Positions 30,432-32,583 of a stretch of DNA of 32,583 nt are shown here, one piece after another (positions within the stretch are counted from its first letter, which is position 1; each line of letters starts with the position of its first letter). The translations under genes were made by a program, and so were the position numbers. Below the pieces are notes generated by a model. The model was given only the letters and a program-made list of their open reading frames with translations. It searched no databases and was not told where the DNA came from. Origin of the DNA: J038 sp034437535 (GTDB lineage Bacteria > Chloroflexota > Anaerolineae > Aggregatilineales > Phototrophicaceae); contig DAOTTZ010000162.1 of NCBI GenBank assembly GCA_034437535.1, positions 1 to 32,583 of the forward strand. The letters run 5' to 3'.

Positions 30432-32583
30432 ATGCCTACATTTGACGATTTATCATGGCAGTCGCTTGATGCGCCGCGCCCGGAATGGCAACACCTGCCG
30501 CCGGATGCCGCTGGCCCGACGTTCAAGCACATCGGGGAGCGCGTGACACCGTTACACGCGCTTAAACGAGCGACCTTCTACAACGTAGAAAAGATCGCAT
30601 TTACCCGCTTCGGCTTGGAGCGCGACCGCCAGAGTTTCATCGGTCGCCTGGAGACCACCTTCAGTGATGCGATGGGTGCATTGGCGGATAGCCTCAAGAC
30701 ACTTGGCCTGGGGTTGACGCGCTTCGGCGGTAACGTCGCTCTGCAAGGTGCGAAGCTGGCCTTGATCGGTGGCTTGATCTTCGGTGGGGCGCACATCGCC
30801 TCCCCGCCGGCACCCGCGCACGCGGCCACCATCACGGTCGATGATCCCGATGGCGACCTTATCAACGTTAATAATCTGTGTTCACTGAGTGAAGCGATTA
30901 TCAACGCTAACGACGATGCCGCCACACATACAGATTGTGCGGCGGGTTCCGGCCCGGATACCATTGTGTTTGGCGGTTTTGCGCCCGGTGTCGGCGTGAC
31001 GTTCGACGCGATTTCTGGTCCGGCATATACCGGCGCACCGGAAATCACCTCCAATATCATCATTGACGGCGGCAGTCGCTCAATTGACCGTGATGCTGGC
31101 GGGCCCCAATTCCGCCTGTTCCAGATCAGCAACACCGGGAGCCTGACGCTGGATTATACCATCGTGCGCTATGGCGATGTCGGTGGTAATAATGGCGGTA
31201 ACATTCTCAATTTTGGTGATCTAACATTACGAAATTCAGCCGTCGTCTCTGACGGTGTTGCTTACAATGGCGGCGGGATCTTCAACGATGGTGGCACAGT
31301 CACCGTAACGGACTCGACCATCGAGGACAGCTCTGCACTTAATTCTGGTGGCGGGATCTTCAACGATGGCGGTACGGTTGATGTGAATGCGTCCACCATC
31401 TCCGATAATTTTGCGGACTACGATGGCGGTGGGATCTTCAACGATGGCGGCACGGTCACGCTGACGAATGCTTCCGCCGTCTCCAGTAATACGGCGAACT
31501 TCGATGGCGGTGGGATCTACAACGATGGCGGCACGCTCAATGTGACGGACTCGGCCATCTCGAACAACACAGCGGACTTCAGTGGCGGCGGGATCGACAA
31601 CAATGGCGGCACGATTGATGTGAATACTTCCACCATCTCTGGCAACACAGTGAACCTCAATGGCGGCGGGATCTTTAACTCGAGAGGTACGGTTGATGTG
31701 AATACTTCCACCATCTCTGGCAACACGGCGGACGTGGGCGTGGGCGGCGGGATCGTTAGTTATCTTGGTACGGTCACGCTGATGGACTTGGCCATCTCCG
31801 CCAACACGGCGAACCTCGATGGCGGTGGAATCTATAACCGTAATTCTACAGTCACACTGACGGACTCTACTGTCTCCGGCAACGTGGCGAATGCCGATGG
31901 TGGCGGGATCTATACGTATGTATCGACGCTGGATGTGTTGAACTCGACTATCGCCGGCAACACTGCTGACGAAGGTGGCGGTATTTTTGCATACGGAAGT
32001 AACACGACAGTGACGCATGTCACGTTGGCGGGCAATACGGCTAACGATAATGGCAATGCCATTTATGTCTATAATCCTGGGGCCTCCGATCAGTATAGTG
32101 CTTACCTGGAGGCCAATAGCACGATTTTCGGTAATCCGGCCAGCGCGGTGGCGGATTGCTATCTGCCCACTGCCATTCTCAGCGGCGACGGCCTGAGCCT
32201 CATCAGCGAGACCGATGCCTCCTGCGATCCGCTCCCCAACCAGGGTACGATGGATCTGGGTACGTTCTTGCTCCCGCTGGCGGATAACGGCGGCCCGACG
32301 CTGACCCGTGCTCTGGTCGATGACCCGGCCAATCCAGCCCTGGACAGGGGCACAGCGGCTACGTCTGCATTGGTTAATGACGTGGATCAACGGCTCCTGC
32401 CGCGCATCGGACCATCCGCCCCGGCGGACATCGGCGCGTTTGAGATACAACGCGATCCGGTTGAGCTACCACCACCGGGCCAACCGGGTACGACCCCGGT
32501 CCAGCCGGAAGACCTGGGCGTGGAGCAACTCCCCGCGACGGGTGAGTCGCCCTTCTGGACGCGGATTATCCGCTTTGTGCTGG
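30432..32583 (+). CDS. Beta-helix surface protein with choice-of-anchor Q domain and LPATG tail (partial)
   Basis: The reading frame is open from the ATG at 30432 (GAGGGA 6 bases upstream) to the window edge, 717 codons; joining to base 98 would give 721 residues and a stop. It starts MPTFDDL. A 105-residue extension precedes a signal-like stretch (108-123, cleavage near AHA, residue 131). A CSLREA-type motif follows (NNLCSLSEAII, C150), then ten G-G-G-I-rungs of about 26 residues and a choice-of-anchor Q type domain (PNQGTMDLGT, ADNGGPT, DIGAFEIQ). It ends in PEDLGVEQLPATGESPFW and more. The same layout as its neighbour at 27898 suggests duplication. A long antisense frame through the repeats is a by-product of the repeat. 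Confidence 0.88.
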   Translation, partial: MPTFDDLSWQSLDAPRPEWQHLPPDAAGPTFKHIGERVTPLHALKRATFYNVEKIAFTRFGLERDRQSFIGRLETTFSDAMGALADSLKTLGLGLTRFGGNVALQGAKLALIGGLIFGGAHIASPPAPAHAATITVDDPDGDLINVNNLCSLSEAIINANDDAATHTDCAAGSGPDTIVFGGFAPGVGVTFDAISGPAYTGAPEITSNIIIDGGSRSIDRDAGGPQFRLFQISNTGSLTLDYTIVRYGDVGGNNGGNILNFGDLTLRNSAVVSDGVAYNGGGIFNDGGTVTVTDSTIEDSSALNSGGGIFNDGGTVDVNASTISDNFADYDGGGIFNDGGTVTLTNASAVSSNTANFDGGGIYNDGGTLNVTDSAISNNTADFSGGGIDNNGGTIDVNTSTISGNTVNLNGGGIFNSRGTVDVNTSTISGNTADVGVGGGIVSYLGTVTLMDLAISANTANLDGGGIYNRNSTVTLTDSTVSGNVANADGGGIYTYVSTLDVLNSTIAGNTADEGGGIFAYGSNTTVTHVTLAGNTANDNGNAIYVYNPGASDQYSAYLEANSTIFGNPASAVADCYLPTAILSGDGLSLISETDASCDPLPNQGTMDLGTFLLPLADNGGPTLTRALVDDPANPALDRGTAATSALVNDVDQRLLPRIGPSAPADIGAFEIQRDPVELPPPGQPGTTPVQPEDLGVEQLPATGESPFWTRIIRFVL
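31269..32051 (+). repeat. Tandem beta-helix repeats (ten units, about 78 bases)
   Basis: Ten in-frame units of 25-27 codons, each starting GGGI followed by F or Y in most, with T/V-rich strands and a closing S-x-N-T. Nucleotide similarity is highest between the first units (GGCGGGATCTTCAACGATG repeated). Unit length suggests one rung or turn of a right-handed beta-helix. Confidence 0.85.
32487..32583. repeat. Terminal direct repeat, copy 2 of 2
   Basis: Identical to bases 1-97, in the same reading frame (codon boundary at 32487). See the entry for copy 1. Confidence 0.97.

Noticed and set aside
31269..32051. CRISPR-like regular repeats
   Set aside because: The periodic repeats are in-frame coding units with no unique spacers of constant length and no cas genes nearby.
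31236..32450. 404-codon open frame on the minus strand
   Set aside because: It is the antisense of the tandem beta-helix repeats. The protein is a repeated Ile/Arg/Asp pattern mirroring the 78-base unit, with no signal, ribosome site or domain.
1..32583. Complete circular plasmid or phage genome
   Set aside because: The terminal repeat alone would allow it, but there are no replication, partition, capsid or integrase genes, and essential metG is present.

Overview
The window looks like chromosomal DNA of a Chloroflexota bacterium (probably Anaerolineae or a relative), GC-rich by eye. This is inferred from gene style: a BTAD/AAA/TPR mega-regulator, a tandem-VWA membrane protein, an NfeD-stomatin pair, a short MetRS, and secreted DUF11, subtilase and CSLREA/beta-helix proteins. 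It carries metG and a tRNA-Gln gene. No phage, transposase, replication or CRISPR genes were seen.

Layout. 1-111 is the 3' end of a surface-protein gene, followed by a terminator. 152-4693 (minus) holds a small lipoprotein and a tight four-gene run read 4693 to 523: saccharopine-dehydrogenase-like oxidoreductase, PfkB sugar kinase, DNA methyltransferase, and an NgoMIV-family restriction endonuclease. 4810-6720 (minus) encodes a secreted DUF11-type protein. 6808-8247 holds a YacP/NYN nuclease-like gene, an FHA protein and a small unknown. metG (minus) has a 150-nt leader with an apparent attenuator. 10434-15912 is a secreted propeptide-like protein plus a 1614-residue subtilase, then tRNA-Gln. 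16129-23322 holds a flavodoxin-like protein, two alpha/beta hydrolases, a double-VWA membrane protein and the NfeD-stomatin operon. 23369-27172 (minus) is the BTAD/AAA/TPR regulator. 27284-32583 holds a DUF1269 protein and two beta-helix surface proteins, the last running off the window.

The unifying theme is the cell surface. Four or five genes (1-111, 4810-6720, 11068-15912, 27898-30351, 30432-end) encode unrelated secreted proteins that share one C-terminal tail, PEDLGVTELPATGE-, followed by only about 14 residues and usually an acidic end. It resembles a sortase LPxTG signal but lacks a full membrane span and the basic tail. Three of these genes also share an extended -10 promoter (TGTGC-TAnnnT). 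No sortase gene is visible here.

The first 97 bases equal the last 97. Joining the ends would complete the last gene in frame (721 residues), so the ends reflect circularity, a tandem duplication, or an assembly break at a repeated tail.
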